64,000 nt of DNA from NCBI GenBank assembly GCA_039978895.1, contig JBDWAL010000036.1, positions 191,216 to 255,215 on the forward strand, written 5' to 3'. The position numbers and the translations under genes were made by a program. This DNA comes from Aliishimia sp039978895. Lineage in GTDB: Bacteria > Pseudomonadota > Alphaproteobacteria > Rhodobacterales > Rhodobacteraceae. Within the stretch, counting starts at the first letter, position 1; the number at the start of each line of letters is the position of its first letter. The notes beneath the pieces were generated by a model. That model did no database searches, was not told the origin of the DNA, and worked only from the letters and a program-made list of their open reading frames with translations. Below, piece after piece: positions 1-9,147 of this stretch.

Positions 1-357
1 CCGCTTGCGCATGTCCTTAAGAAAGGATTCTACACCATCTGTCTTTTGCCCATCAACAAAGACGAGCCCGCTCGTGACGGCCATAGCTGCTTGAATCCGT
101 CCACGTGCCGCCTCTTTGGATCGTGGCAGACAGACAAAAGTCGCATCGAACGGCCCCTCAGGAAGGGATTGGACGACGTTCACACCGTGCTGCGCAAGCA
201 TTTTTGCATCTGGCATCATGTCTTGAACGACGGTGACGTTAGCGGGTTCGAAAGCAGATAGATCGACATCTGCATTTGCGCCGAGAACAAGCACCGATTG
301 GCCCGCCTCGGACGGGGCGACGCCGGAGGCGACCGCGAGGGTTAACCGAGCTGACAT
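1..357 (-). CDS. class I SAM-dependent methyltransferase, RsmC-like (3' part off window)
   Basis: The reading frame is open from an ATG at 357 to the left window edge, giving the first 119 residues. It starts MSARLTLAVASG and includes FVDGQKTDGVESF near residue 105. The pattern resembles the N-terminal half of alphaproteobacterial RsmC-like proteins, which in the characterised enzyme methylate G1207 of 16S rRNA. The catalytic Rossmann domain with the NPPF-type motif would lie beyond base 1, so the activity itself cannot be confirmed. The start sits 9 bp downstream of the clpS stop on the same strand, suggesting co-transcription with clpS. The family call is by overall resemblance. Confidence 0.6.
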   Translation of the reverse strand, partial: MSARLTLAVASGVAPSEAGQSVLVLGANADVDLSAFEPANVTVVQDMMPDAKMLAQHGVNVVQSLPEGPFDATFVCLPRSKEAARGRIQAAMAVTSGLVFVDGQKTDGVESFLKDMRKR

Positions 358-366
358 GTCAGGAAT

Positions 367-687
367 TTATTCTTCTTTTTCCATGGTGCACTGCAAAGGG
401 TGCTGGTGGCGGCGTGCGAAATCCATGACTTGCGCGACTTTGGTTTCGGCTATTTCATGACTGAAGACACCGACAACGGCCAACCCTTTTTTGTGAACGG
501 TCAGCATGATCTCAAAAGCTTGGGCATGGTTCAAGCCAAAGAAGCGTTCCAAAATATGAACAACGAATTCCATAGGAGTATAGTCGTCGTTGAGCAACAT
601 CACTTTGTATAGGGGTGGCCGCTTGGTTTTTTGACGCGTCTCTAGAATGACAGACGCATCACCGTCATCATCTTCGTTTTTTGTCAT
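367..687 (-). CDS. clpS: ClpS, adaptor of the ClpAP protease
   Basis: This 106-residue protein carries the ClpS core, with LLNDDYTPMEFVVHIL around residues 30-45 followed by HKKGLAVVGVFSHEIAETK. ClpS docks on the N-domain of ClpA and delivers N-degron substrates bearing bulky hydrophobic N-terminal residues. The variable acidic N-terminal tail (MTKNEDDDGDAS) matches the usual disordered extension that inserts into ClpA. The frame is open further upstream, but the start at 687 gives the normal family length. The HAD phosphatase gene diverges from it across about 100 bp, and the RsmC-like gene follows on the same strand. Confidence 0.95.
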   Translation of the reverse strand: MTKNEDDDGDASVILETRQKTKRPPLYKVMLLNDDYTPMEFVVHILERFFGLNHAQAFEIMLTVHKKGLAVVGVFSHEIAETKVAQVMDFARRHQHPLQCTMEKEE

Positions 688-783
688 TGTCCAAGGCGTC
701 AAATTCATTTGCCACATACCGGTTCGTTTTCCATACGCACAGTGTTCTATATAACTCGTCTGACGGCTGAGGAAAGAGGGTGC

Positions 784-1503
784 ATGCGAATGGCGCATTT
801 AGCGGAGCATTCATTAACGACAATTGCCTTTGATGCGGATGACACGCTTTGGCATAATGAGCGGTTTTTCCAGTTAACACAGACACATTTTGCTCATTTG
901 CTGGCTGATTACACGGATCGCGAAACGTTAATGGCGCGCTTGCTCGAAGCGGAACGGCGCAACCTTGGCCGGTATGGATTCGGCATCAAGGGATTCGTTT
1001 TGTCGATGATCGAAACCGCGATCGACGTGACCGAACAACGTGTCCCAGCATCTGTTATCGCCCAATTGTTGCAGGCCGGGCAGGACATGCTGGTGCATCC
1101 GATTGAACTTTTACCCCATGCCAAGGAGACCGTGAAAGCCTTGGCGGGTCGCTACAAGCTGTTGATGATCACCAAGGGCGACTTGTTAGATCAAGAACGA
1201 AAGCTCGCACAATCGGGCTTAGGCGAGTTGTTTGATCACGTTGAAATTGTGTCGGCTAAAACACCTGACGTCTATACTAGTATATTCAACACCCACGCAG
1301 ATGGGCCAAGCAAAGCGATGATGGTCGGGAATTCTATGCGCTCTGACGTTGTACCTGCGGTGGATATCGGCGCATGGGGCGTTTTCGTACCCCACGGCAT
1401 AGAGTGGGAGATCGAAAAAGCCGATCCACCACTTGGCGCAACACGTTACCGCACGATTGAGGACCTTGGTGCATTGCCTGATTTGATCGCGGGCATTTGC
1501 TGA
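784..1503 (+). CDS. HAD-family hydrolase
   Basis: The protein has about 239 residues. Motif I is DADDTLW with the nucleophile Asp17 and acid/base Asp19. A motif II Thr lies in MITKGD, a motif III Lys in SAKTPDVY, and motif IV is VGNSMRSDVVPA. These are the four HAD phosphohydrolase motifs, and a helical cap fills the space between motifs I and II. The substrate cannot be predicted. The start at 784 was chosen because a purine-rich stretch (gaggaaagaggg) lies just upstream; another ATG is at 790. It diverges from clpS, a neighbour arrangement common in roseobacters. Confidence 0.85.
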   Translation: MRMAHLAEHSLTTIAFDADDTLWHNERFFQLTQTHFAHLLADYTDRETLMARLLEAERRNLGRYGFGIKGFVLSMIETAIDVTEQRVPASVIAQLLQAGQDMLVHPIELLPHAKETVKALAGRYKLLMITKGDLLDQERKLAQSGLGELFDHVEIVSAKTPDVYTSIFNTHADGPSKAMMVGNSMRSDVVPAVDIGAWGVFVPHGIEWEIEKADPPLGATRYRTIEDLGALPDLIAGIC

Positions 1504-1535
1504 CGGCCTTCGCCACATTCTTGCCACATTGTACG

Positions 1536-1568
1536 ATATGGGGCGTGCTTCCATTATGTCCCCCATAT
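1536..1568 (+). terminator. possible terminator or dyad after the HAD gene
   Basis: The 8-bp inverted repeat atatgggg/ccccatat is separated by a 17-nt loop and followed by gttgatttt. It lies about 30 bp after the HAD stop. The long loop and weak T-run make it only a candidate. Confidence 0.3.
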
Positions 1569-1713
1569 GTTGATTTTGACTTCTGCAAAAAACTCGGTTT
1601 AGCATATAGGACAAGGGTTTATTGAAAATCGTATTTGTGCTAATTTGAGAACAATAAAAATTGGCCAGTCGAAAAATCGGCGGTCTGAGGCAGATAAATA
1701 AGGCAGGTTCATC

Positions 1714-3213
1714 GTGAAGGCGGCGCGTTTTTCGTCGGCCCGTTTCGGGCTGTTTCTCATCGCATTTTTGTGGCTTGTGATCGTGGTGCCTATCAGCGCC
1801 ATGGCGGCTCCATATGCGGCAATGGTCATTGATGCGCGCACTGGCGAAGTGCTGCATGCGCGCAACGCGGATACGCGATTGCACCCGGCATCTTTGACCA
1901 AAATGATGACGCTCTATGTAGCGTTTCAAGCTATCGAGCGCGGTGAAATCTCGCTTGATAAACAGGTCCGGATTTCCAAACATGCAGCGTCCGAACCGCC
2001 AAGCAAGTTAGGCCTGCGTGCCGGCCAAACAATTGCGATGCGCTATTTGATCCGTGCGGCATCTGTCAAATCTGCAAATGATGCAGCAACAGCAATCGGC
2101 GAGGCGATTTCAGGCTCCGAAGCTGCATTTGCCCGTCGTATGACCCGGACGGCCAAAGCTCTTGGCATGACCCGTACCACTTTCAAAAACGCACATGGCT
2201 TGACCGAGACAGGGCACATGTCGACCGCTCGCGACATGACCACGCTGGGCCGTCACGTACTTTATGACTATCCACAATATTACAATTTGTTTTCGCGCGT
2301 TTCGACCAACGCGGGCATCAAATCTGTGAACAACACCAATCGCCGCCTTTTAGGTAGTTACCGTGGCGCGGATGGGATCAAAACTGGGTACACCCGCGCG
2401 GCAGGATTCAACCTTGTTGCGTCGGCAGAACGCGGCAATGAGCGCGTGATTGCAACTGTTTTTGGCGGAAAATCCTCCGTCGCGCGCAATGCCCGGGTCG
2501 CCGAACTTCTGGACATGGGCTTCCGTCGCGCGCCCTCACGCGCACCTGTCCGAAAACCAGCACTACCCGCCTATACTGCTGCGGATACTGTCGTGGCCCA
2601 ATCCAAGACACCGCCATCTGGCGCAGCTGGGAAGACGCTGCGTGTGAGTGGCGCTGTTAAGAAAAGCTTGCGTCCACAAACGCGCCCTGCCCGCGCAGCG
2701 GAACCTGTTCTGCTCGCCTCTGCAGATAGCACCGCGGCGTCAGCCACGGTTTCACAAAGCGATATTGCCGCCGCTTTGGTCGCCGCTCAAGTCGCAACAG
2801 CACAAACGTCTCCTGCAGCTGAGACAGTAGAGCTGGCCAGCGCAAACGCGACCACGGCCATTCAAACATCACCCCGACCAGCGTCTCGTCCTGCGAAAGC
2901 GCGTAAAATCGTCTTGCCAAAGGCTGAAAAACAGGTCCCAACGCAAGAAGTGGTCACACGTGCATCTACGTCTGGTGGGCGGCACTGGGGTGTGAATGTG
3001 GGTCGTCACCCAAGCAGATACAAAGCGCAAAAGGTCCTTTTGCAGACTGCGCTTACCGAAATGGCGACGTTGGATGGATCGTTGCGCAAAGTTGTGCGCC
3101 GCCCACAAGGATTTGACGCGAATTTCCTCGGCATGACGCAAGACACCGCAGAGCGCGCCTGTTCTCGTCTGCAATCACGCAATATCGAATGTGTGATTAT
3201 CAATCCGGGCTAA
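1714..3213 (+). CDS. D-alanyl-D-alanine carboxypeptidase with C-terminal SPOR domain
   Basis: This 499-residue penicillin-binding protein (peptidase S11, DacA/DacC type) trims the terminal D-Ala of peptidoglycan pentapeptides in the periplasm. An N-terminal hydrophobic segment (residues 11-31) acts as signal peptide or anchor. The three catalytic motifs are visible: SLTK at 60-63, SAN at 120-122 and KTG at 223-225. A long Ala/Pro/Thr-rich linker follows (about 270-410), then a SPOR-like domain (about 415-499, HWGVNVGRHPSRYKAQKVL) of the kind that binds denuded glycan at division septa. Translation starts at GTG. It is convergent with yejF. Confidence 0.93.
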   Translation: MKAARFSSARFGLFLIAFLWLVIVVPISAMAAPYAAMVIDARTGEVLHARNADTRLHPASLTKMMTLYVAFQAIERGEISLDKQVRISKHAASEPPSKLGLRAGQTIAMRYLIRAASVKSANDAATAIGEAISGSEAAFARRMTRTAKALGMTRTTFKNAHGLTETGHMSTARDMTTLGRHVLYDYPQYYNLFSRVSTNAGIKSVNNTNRRLLGSYRGADGIKTGYTRAAGFNLVASAERGNERVIATVFGGKSSVARNARVAELLDMGFRRAPSRAPVRKPALPAYTAADTVVAQSKTPPSGAAGKTLRVSGAVKKSLRPQTRPARAAEPVLLASADSTAASATVSQSDIAAALVAAQVATAQTSPAAETVELASANATTAIQTSPRPASRPAKARKIVLPKAEKQVPTQEVVTRASTSGGRHWGVNVGRHPSRYKAQKVLLQTALTEMATLDGSLRKVVRRPQGFDANFLGMTQDTAERACSRLQSRNIECVIINPG

Positions 3214-3225
3214 GAACCACCATCT

Positions 3226-3255
3226 CTACAGGCGGGGTTATTGAACCGCCTGTAG
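3226..3255. terminator. perfect 10-bp hairpin across the yejF stop codon
   Basis: The arms ctacaggcgg and ccgcctgtag flank a 10-nt loop. The structure lies between the convergent dac gene and yejF and includes the last codons and stop of yejF (TAA at 3238-3240). Neither side has a clear T-run, so a shared convergent terminator is plausible but unproven. Confidence 0.45.
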
Positions 3256-4821
3256 CAAAGTTCTGGTGTAATCCGTTTGCGGGTTGTCGAACAGCTCGTC
3301 CGCCGTCCCATATTCCACGACATCGCCGCGCTTCATCACCATAACTTGGTGCGACATTGCACGGACGACGTTCAGATCATGGCTAATGAACAGATAGGCC
3401 AGCCCGTATTTCGCCTGCAGATCACGCAACAAGTCCACGATTTGAACTTGGACAGTCATATCGAGTGCGGATGTCGGCTCATCAAGCACAACAAGTTTAG
3501 GCCGCAATACCATAGCACGTGCAATCGCAATCCGTTGACGTTGCCCCCCAGAGAATTCATGCGGGTAACGATCCATTGTCGCTGGATCAAGACCAACTTC
3601 CGTCATGATTTCAGCGACCAACTCGCGTTTCGCCCGCCCCGGCTCAACGTTGTGCACGCCTAGCCCTTCCGCAATGATCTCCTCGCATGTCATACGAGGG
3701 GAGAGACTGCCAAACGGGTCTTGGAACACAATCTGCATGTCCTTGCGCAGCCGCCTAAGCTGCTTGGAACTCCAACCTTGGATGTCCTGCCCCAAATAAG
3801 CGATCCGCCCTTCAGAGGCGATCAAACGCATAATCGCCAACGCAAGCGTGGTTTTTCCAGAACCAGATTCACCTACGATCCCAACGGTTTCACCAGAACG
3901 TACAGTTAGCGTCGCCTCGTTGACTGCTTTGACATGACCAACAACTTTACGCATCAGCCCTTGCTTAATTGGGAACCAAATCCGCAATTTGTCAGTCTCT
4001 GCGATCACATCAGCACCATTTGGCACTGGCGCGGGGCGTCCCGTGGGTTCAGCGCCAAGCAGTTTCTGGGTGTAAGGATGTTCTGGATTGGCGAACAGTT
4101 CGGCTGTCGGTTTCGCTTCGACGATAACACCTTTTTCCATCACATAGACCCGGTCCGCGATACGTCGAACCACAGCAAGATCGTGCGTGATGAACAACAG
4201 CCCCATGTCTTCAGTCTTTTTCAGTTCCGCCAGCAGGTCCAATATTTGCGCTTGGATCGTCACATCTAAAGCAGTCGTTGGCTCGTCCGCGATCAACACG
4301 TCTGGCTTATTTGCCAAGGCCATCGCAATCATAATGCGTTGTCGTTGCCCGCCAGACAGTTCATGCGGATAGGCCGTCAATCTGCTTTCAGCATCCTGAA
4401 TGCCGACTTTCTCCATAAGGTCCAAAATGCGCGTCCGCGCATTGTCCCCGACCACACCCTGATGCAACGCCAGACTTTCGGCCAATTGCTTTTGGATCGT
4501 ATGCAAAGGGTTCAACGAGGTCATTGGCTCTTGGAAGATAAAGCTAATGTCGTTGCCACGGACTTTGCGCAGCAGTTTGTTATCCGCCCCGATCATCTGT
4601 TGCCCGTCATAGGTCACAGAGCCGGACACCTCAGCGCTTTCACCGAGTAATGACACCGTGCTCAATGCAGACACCGACTTGCCTGAACCGGATTCTCCGA
4701 CCAGCGCCACGGTTTCGCCCCGCGCCAAATGGAACGAAATCCCCTTCACGGCCTCAGTTTTTGCCCCATCCTGCCGGAATGAAACACGCAATTCTTTGAC
4801 GTCGAGAATCGGATCAGTCAC
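3238..4821 (-). CDS. yejF: ABC transporter ATP-binding protein, YejF type (two ATPase domains)
   Basis: In 527 residues two complete ABC ATPase domains are fused. Each has a Walker A (GESGSGKSV near 40 and GESGSGKTT near 317), an ABC signature (LSGGQRQRI and FSGGQRQRI) and a Walker B with the D-E pair (LIADEPTT, VVLDEPTS). It energises the YejABEF importer of the oligopeptide family; in E. coli this system takes up peptides and the peptide-nucleotide microcin C. The GTG start overlaps the end of yejE by 4 bp, indicating translational coupling. It is the last gene of the yejABEF operon. Confidence 0.93.
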   Translation of the reverse strand: MTDPILDVKELRVSFRQDGAKTEAVKGISFHLARGETVALVGESGSGKSVSALSTVSLLGESAEVSGSVTYDGQQMIGADNKLLRKVRGNDISFIFQEPMTSLNPLHTIQKQLAESLALHQGVVGDNARTRILDLMEKVGIQDAESRLTAYPHELSGGQRQRIMIAMALANKPDVLIADEPTTALDVTIQAQILDLLAELKKTEDMGLLFITHDLAVVRRIADRVYVMEKGVIVEAKPTAELFANPEHPYTQKLLGAEPTGRPAPVPNGADVIAETDKLRIWFPIKQGLMRKVVGHVKAVNEATLTVRSGETVGIVGESGSGKTTLALAIMRLIASEGRIAYLGQDIQGWSSKQLRRLRKDMQIVFQDPFGSLSPRMTCEEIIAEGLGVHNVEPGRAKRELVAEIMTEVGLDPATMDRYPHEFSGGQRQRIAIARAMVLRPKLVVLDEPTSALDMTVQVQIVDLLRDLQAKYGLAYLFISHDLNVVRAMSHQVMVMKRGDVVEYGTADELFDNPQTDYTRTLLQAVQ

Positions 4822-5924
4822 GAGAAAGTCTTCCGAGGATCAAACGCATCGCGAATACCTTCGAAAACGAAGATTAACAGCGATAGCATAATGGCAAATG
4901 TAAAAAACGCAGTGAAAGCCAGCCAAGGCGCCGTCAGATAAGTCTTAGCTTGCAAACTAAGCTCCCCCAAGGACGGTGCCCCTGCAGGCAACCCAAAGCC
5001 AAGGAAATCGAGGACCGCCAGCGAGGAAATCGTGCCTGTGATGATGAATGGCATGACGGTCAACGTCGCGACCATTGCATTGGGCAGCATATGGCGGAAC
5101 ATGATTTTGAAGTCGCTCACGCCCAGAGCCTTAGCCGCTCGCACATATTCAAGGTTACGCGCCCTCAGAAATTCCGCGCGGACAACGCCCACCAGCGAAA
5201 TCCATCCAAATAGCACAAGGATAAAAATCAACAGCCAGAACCCCCGCCCGAGAATGGCGAATAGAATAATGATCACATAGAGTTGCGGCGTCGCGCCCCA
5301 AATCTCGATGATGCGCTGGAAAATCAAGTCGAGCCAGCCCCCGAAATACCCTTGTACCGCCCCAGCCATGATCCCGATGACAGCGCTTGCCCCTGTAACA
5401 ATCAGCGTGAACAAAACAGACAATCGAAACCCATGGATGACCCGAGCAAGAACATCTCGTTTGGTGCCATCTGTCCCAAGAAGGTTTTGACGATTGGGCG
5501 GAAGGGGCGCGGCGCCGGGCCGTTCCACAGCGGTATCGTAGGAATATGGGATAAGCGGCCAGATGGCCCAGCCCTTCGTGATCTGCTCGCCTTCAATCAC
5601 ACCGTCTTCGGCATCCTGAATATAGCCTTCGGGATCATCGAAACACAGATCAAGCCCACCGGTTGCGATCAGACATTGCACTTCCGGATCGCGATACACC
5701 GCTTCTGTTTGGAAATCGCCGCCGAAGGCTGTCTCGGGATAAAATGACCAGATCGGGGTATAAAACGCCCCCTGGTGGCGTATCAAAATCGGCTTATCGT
5801 AAGCGATGAATTCTGCGCAAAGAGACAATCCAAACAGGATGGAAAATAACCACATCGACCAATAGGCACGGCGGTTTTTGGTGAAATTCCGCCAACGGCG
5901 TTGATTAAGGGGGGACAAAGCCAT
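4818..5924 (-). CDS. yejE: ABC transporter permease, YejE type
   Basis: This 368-residue inner-membrane permease belongs to the DppC/OppC family. A first membrane segment lies near residues 22-40, followed by a large periplasmic loop rich in aromatic and acidic residues, then five further hydrophobic segments. The EAA loop that contacts the ATPase reads EYVRAAKALGVSDFKIMFRHMLPN in part. The long periplasmic insertion separates YejE from ordinary DppC and fits the Yej subfamily. It overlaps yejF by 4 bp, and its ATG shares a base with the yejB stop (TGATG). Confidence 0.92.
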   Translation of the reverse strand: MALSPLNQRRWRNFTKNRRAYWSMWLFSILFGLSLCAEFIAYDKPILIRHQGAFYTPIWSFYPETAFGGDFQTEAVYRDPEVQCLIATGGLDLCFDDPEGYIQDAEDGVIEGEQITKGWAIWPLIPYSYDTAVERPGAAPLPPNRQNLLGTDGTKRDVLARVIHGFRLSVLFTLIVTGASAVIGIMAGAVQGYFGGWLDLIFQRIIEIWGATPQLYVIIILFAILGRGFWLLIFILVLFGWISLVGVVRAEFLRARNLEYVRAAKALGVSDFKIMFRHMLPNAMVATLTVMPFIITGTISSLAVLDFLGFGLPAGAPSLGELSLQAKTYLTAPWLAFTAFFTFAIMLSLLIFVFEGIRDAFDPRKTFS

Positions 5925-7015
5925 CAGCCTTCCCTCCGTTCAAAATCAATGCGCGGATCGACCAGCACATACATCAAGTCGCTGATGATGCCGACCAAAA
6001 GTCCAATAAGTCCAAAGACAAACAGCGTGCCAAATACAATTGGATAATCCCGCGCAACAGCGGCTTCGAACCCCAAGCGACCCAGCCCGTCGAGCGAGAA
6101 GATCGTCTCGATGATCAATGACGCACCAAAAAACACCGAGATGAACGCAGCCGGAAATCCTGCGATCACGATTAGCATCGCGTTGCGAAACACATGCCCA
6201 TACAGCACCTGCCGCTCGTCCAGACCTTTGGCACGCGCAGTGATCACATATTGCTTTTTGATCTCGTCCAGAAAGCTATTTTTGGTTAGCAGCGTCAACG
6301 TTGCAAAAGCGGACACCGTCGAGGCGAGAACCGGCAGTGTGATGTGCCAGACGTAGTCTTTGACCTTGCCCCACCAGCTAAGCGTTTCCCAAACAGATGC
6401 ATCAGATGTCAGCCCGCGAAGTGGAAATATCTGGTAGAAACTGCCGCCCGCAAATAGCACCAAAAGCAAAATCCCGAACAAAAATCCCGGGATCGCATAG
6501 GCCGCAATGATGACTCCGCTCGTCCAGTTATCGAATGTCGATCCATCCCGAACAGCTTTGCGAATACCCAGCGGAATAGAGATAATATAGGCGATGAGCG
6601 TGGACCATAAACCCAGCGTGATCGACACCGGCAGCTTTTCCAACACCAAATCTATCACAGGCTTGTTTTGGAAGTAACTATCACCAAAATCGAACCGAAT
6701 GTAGTTCCACATCATCAGCAAAAACCGCTGAACCGGCGGCTTGTCAAATCCAAATTCTTTTTCCAATTGCTCAATGAATTCAGGTGGTAACCCGCGGGCG
6801 CCGACATACTCGCTTTGCACCAAGCCTTCGGACTCGCCGGTATCGTTTGTACCGCCCGAGAAGCCGCCAAAGACGTCACCTTGACCTTGAGCCCGGGCAA
6901 TCATCTGTTCGATTGGCCCGCCCGGCACGAATTGCGCCAGCGTGAAATTGACCAGCATTATGCCAATCAACGTAGGGATGATCAGCAAAAGCCGTCTGAG
7001 GATATATGAGCTCAT
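5924..7015 (-). CDS. yejB: ABC transporter permease, YejB type
   Basis: This 363-residue permease of the DppB/OppB family starts MSSYILRRLLLIIPTLIGI, the usual first membrane helix. It carries the EAA-type loop near residue 240 (VITARAKGLDERQVLYGHVFRNA) and ends in FERREG after a final helix. A Gly/Asp/Ser-rich periplasmic stretch lies at residues 35-75. It pairs with YejE to form the channel of the peptide importer. The gene starts 10 bp after yejA and ends with its stop overlapping the yejE start, so the operon is translationally tight. Confidence 0.92.
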   Translation of the reverse strand: MSSYILRRLLLIIPTLIGIMLVNFTLAQFVPGGPIEQMIARAQGQGDVFGGFSGGTNDTGESEGLVQSEYVGARGLPPEFIEQLEKEFGFDKPPVQRFLLMMWNYIRFDFGDSYFQNKPVIDLVLEKLPVSITLGLWSTLIAYIISIPLGIRKAVRDGSTFDNWTSGVIIAAYAIPGFLFGILLLVLFAGGSFYQIFPLRGLTSDASVWETLSWWGKVKDYVWHITLPVLASTVSAFATLTLLTKNSFLDEIKKQYVITARAKGLDERQVLYGHVFRNAMLIVIAGFPAAFISVFFGASLIIETIFSLDGLGRLGFEAAVARDYPIVFGTLFVFGLIGLLVGIISDLMYVLVDPRIDFERREG

Positions 7016-7025
7016 AAGAGGGGAA

Positions 7026-8990
7026 TTACCGCAACGCGCCCGACGCCTTCAAGGCCTGAGCCTTTTCAGCGTTGTACCACCAAAAATCCAACTGCCCCAA
7101 CGCGAAGGGCGGAATCACGTCAGGATGCTCGTACTGATCGTAAAACGCCACCCAGTGATTAGGTTTGAACCACAGTGGGATCACAAAAAACTCATACCGA
7201 AGGGCACGGTCCAAGGCTTTTAAGGCTGCTTGCTCATCCTCTAATTCTGATGCTTTGAGTGCTCGATCGAGAATTTCATCGACAAGCGGGCTCGAATAAC
7301 CCGCTGGGTTGAACAAGGAAAATTCAGCTGTTTCCGATCCAAAGAGCTGTAACAGGCCGGTTCCAGCCCCTAAAAACGTGGAATAGGTATCAAAAACCAA
7401 ATCATAGTCCCGTTCACGTTCACGTGCTGTGTATTGGGCAGTATCAACCGCATCCAATTTGATATCGACGCCAAGCTTACGCACATTCGCAGTGAAGTTC
7501 TCCATCACCGCCTTCCCCGTCGCGGAGGATGCGGAATTGAACAGAAAGCTAAGCTCGAACGGCTTACCATCTGGTGTGGTTCGAATTCCATCGGCCCCTA
7601 CGGCGTAACCTGCTTCATCCAACAGTTTGCTCGCTTGACGCGCATTGCGGCGGTCAAAAACTCGCGCGGGGTTGGACGTGTGTGCCGCGCGTGCCTCGCC
7701 CGCCAACATGTCCGCCGGAACGAGATCACCCAAGGACTTCAGCAATTCCAGCTCAGCCCCTTCCGCCACGCCAACGGCCATGACAGGTGAGTTTTGCGAA
7801 AACGACTCCCGCTGCTTGAACAGACCATATTGAAGGCTTTCGTTGGTCCATTCGAAATTATACGCAAGAGCCAAAGCTTCACGAACGCGTTTGTCCTTCA
7901 AAGGTTCACGCCCGAGGTTGAAAATAATTCCCGAAGATGTCGGTGGCTGGCCATCACGCAGTTCTTTCTTGACGACTGCCCCTTCCCGAGCCTTTGGAAA
8001 GTCATAGGAAACCGCCCATTTCCGGCTGTCGCCTTCAGTCCTCATTGTGTATTCGCCGGCTTTGAAACCTTCGAATGATGCCGTGTCATCCGAAAAAATC
8101 TCTAGTCGGATACGGTCGAAGTTGTTGCGTCCAACGTTGAACGCCAAATCCTTGCCCCAGTAATCATCGCGCCGCTCCAGCACCATGCGCCGTGTGAGAT
8201 CCAAATCAGTAATTTGGTATGCCCCCGATCCGATAGGCGGTTCTGTCCACGTATCCGACATCTGAATACCCGTTTCTTCGAACCACTTCTTGGACCACAC
8301 AGGCACACCACCGACAGTTTCAATCAGACTGCGGCGCGGGATGCCTTCTTGAAAGTAAAACTTGATGGTGTGATCGTCGATAACTTCAAATTTGGGCACC
8401 CGCGCACTGACCGCTTGCGCATAACTCGGCAGGCCTTGGGCGAGGATAAGGTTGAAGCTAAACTCCACGTCGTGTGCCGTCACAGGAGTTCCATCCGAAA
8501 ACCGCGCCTCTGGACGCATGTAGAACGTCACCCATTCTTTGTTCGCGGGATACTCAAGACGCTCACACAGCAGGCAATAGGCCTCTCCATAGACGTCCGC
8601 GGGAACTGACACGTTGCTGGGAGCTTCGCCCAAAAGGCTCTCGTATTGGAAAATCGAAAACAGGTGCGCGCGACCTTTTCCGTTGTACGGATTTAACGAA
8701 TCGAGCGTACCGACAAAGGCCATCGAGATTTCACCACCCTTGGGTGCATCCGGATTCACATAATTGAAATGAGTATAGTCAGCAGGGTAGGTCAGATCCC
8801 CATAGAAGGAATAACCATGGCTGACGACCAATTCCTGATCCTGAGCCCGAACTTGCAGGGCCATAGCTGCAATGGCGCCAAGCGCCAAAAGCCCGATCCG
8901 AAAAAAGCCTGCAACATCAGGCTTGGCGGCTTTGGCTTTAACCTGTGCGTCACCCTTCGGAGTGAACCGGTTGTGCAGTCTAGGGATCAT
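7026..8990 (-). CDS. yejA: periplasmic peptide-binding protein, YejA type (SBP family 5)
   Basis: This 654-residue extracellular solute-binding protein has an export signal with an unusually long basic N-region (about 28 residues) before the hydrophobic core, ending near AQDQELVVSHG. The SBP_bac_5 fold is supported by LTYPADYTHFNYVNPDAPKG near the start, ALALAYNFEWTNESL in the middle and a C-terminal NHWVAFYDQYEHPDV. It should deliver oligopeptides to YejBE. It is the first gene of the operon. Lacking neighbours such as immunity or peptidase genes, its ligand cannot be narrowed further. Confidence 0.93.
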   Translation of the reverse strand: MIPRLHNRFTPKGDAQVKAKAAKPDVAGFFRIGLLALGAIAAMALQVRAQDQELVVSHGYSFYGDLTYPADYTHFNYVNPDAPKGGEISMAFVGTLDSLNPYNGKGRAHLFSIFQYESLLGEAPSNVSVPADVYGEAYCLLCERLEYPANKEWVTFYMRPEARFSDGTPVTAHDVEFSFNLILAQGLPSYAQAVSARVPKFEVIDDHTIKFYFQEGIPRRSLIETVGGVPVWSKKWFEETGIQMSDTWTEPPIGSGAYQITDLDLTRRMVLERRDDYWGKDLAFNVGRNNFDRIRLEIFSDDTASFEGFKAGEYTMRTEGDSRKWAVSYDFPKAREGAVVKKELRDGQPPTSSGIIFNLGREPLKDKRVREALALAYNFEWTNESLQYGLFKQRESFSQNSPVMAVGVAEGAELELLKSLGDLVPADMLAGEARAAHTSNPARVFDRRNARQASKLLDEAGYAVGADGIRTTPDGKPFELSFLFNSASSATGKAVMENFTANVRKLGVDIKLDAVDTAQYTARERERDYDLVFDTYSTFLGAGTGLLQLFGSETAEFSLFNPAGYSSPLVDEILDRALKASELEDEQAALKALDRALRYEFFVIPLWFKPNHWVAFYDQYEHPDVIPPFALGQLDFWWYNAEKAQALKASGALR

Positions 8991-9093
8991 GTGTCTGTCC
9001 TTTTGGTCAGTCCGAATTCCGTATCATTTAAGCTAAGTTGCACTGACTGTAACATTCAAGTTGAGATTCCGTGAACACGGCTCTTTTCGGCAT

Positions 9094-9123
9094 AAAAAAG
9101 GCCGCGCGGTCTCCCGGCGGCCT
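9094..9123 (-). terminator. rho-independent terminator of the cytochrome c gene
   Basis: Read on the minus strand, the stem aggccgc/gcggcct has an 11-nt loop and is followed at once by a run of six T. It begins about 25 bp after the cytochrome c stop codon. Confidence 0.8.
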
Positions 9124-9147
9124 CACATTCTGTGGATATGTCAACGA

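Noticed and set aside
1219..1983. 254-codon minus-strand ORF across the HAD gene and carboxypeptidase start
   Set aside because: Overlaps two well-supported genes on the other strand and its translation has no family features.
3238..8990. reading yejABEF as a microcin C biosynthesis or immunity locus
   Set aside because: Only the importer genes are present; no MccB, MccE or MccF-like gene is nearby, so it is annotated as a general peptide importer.
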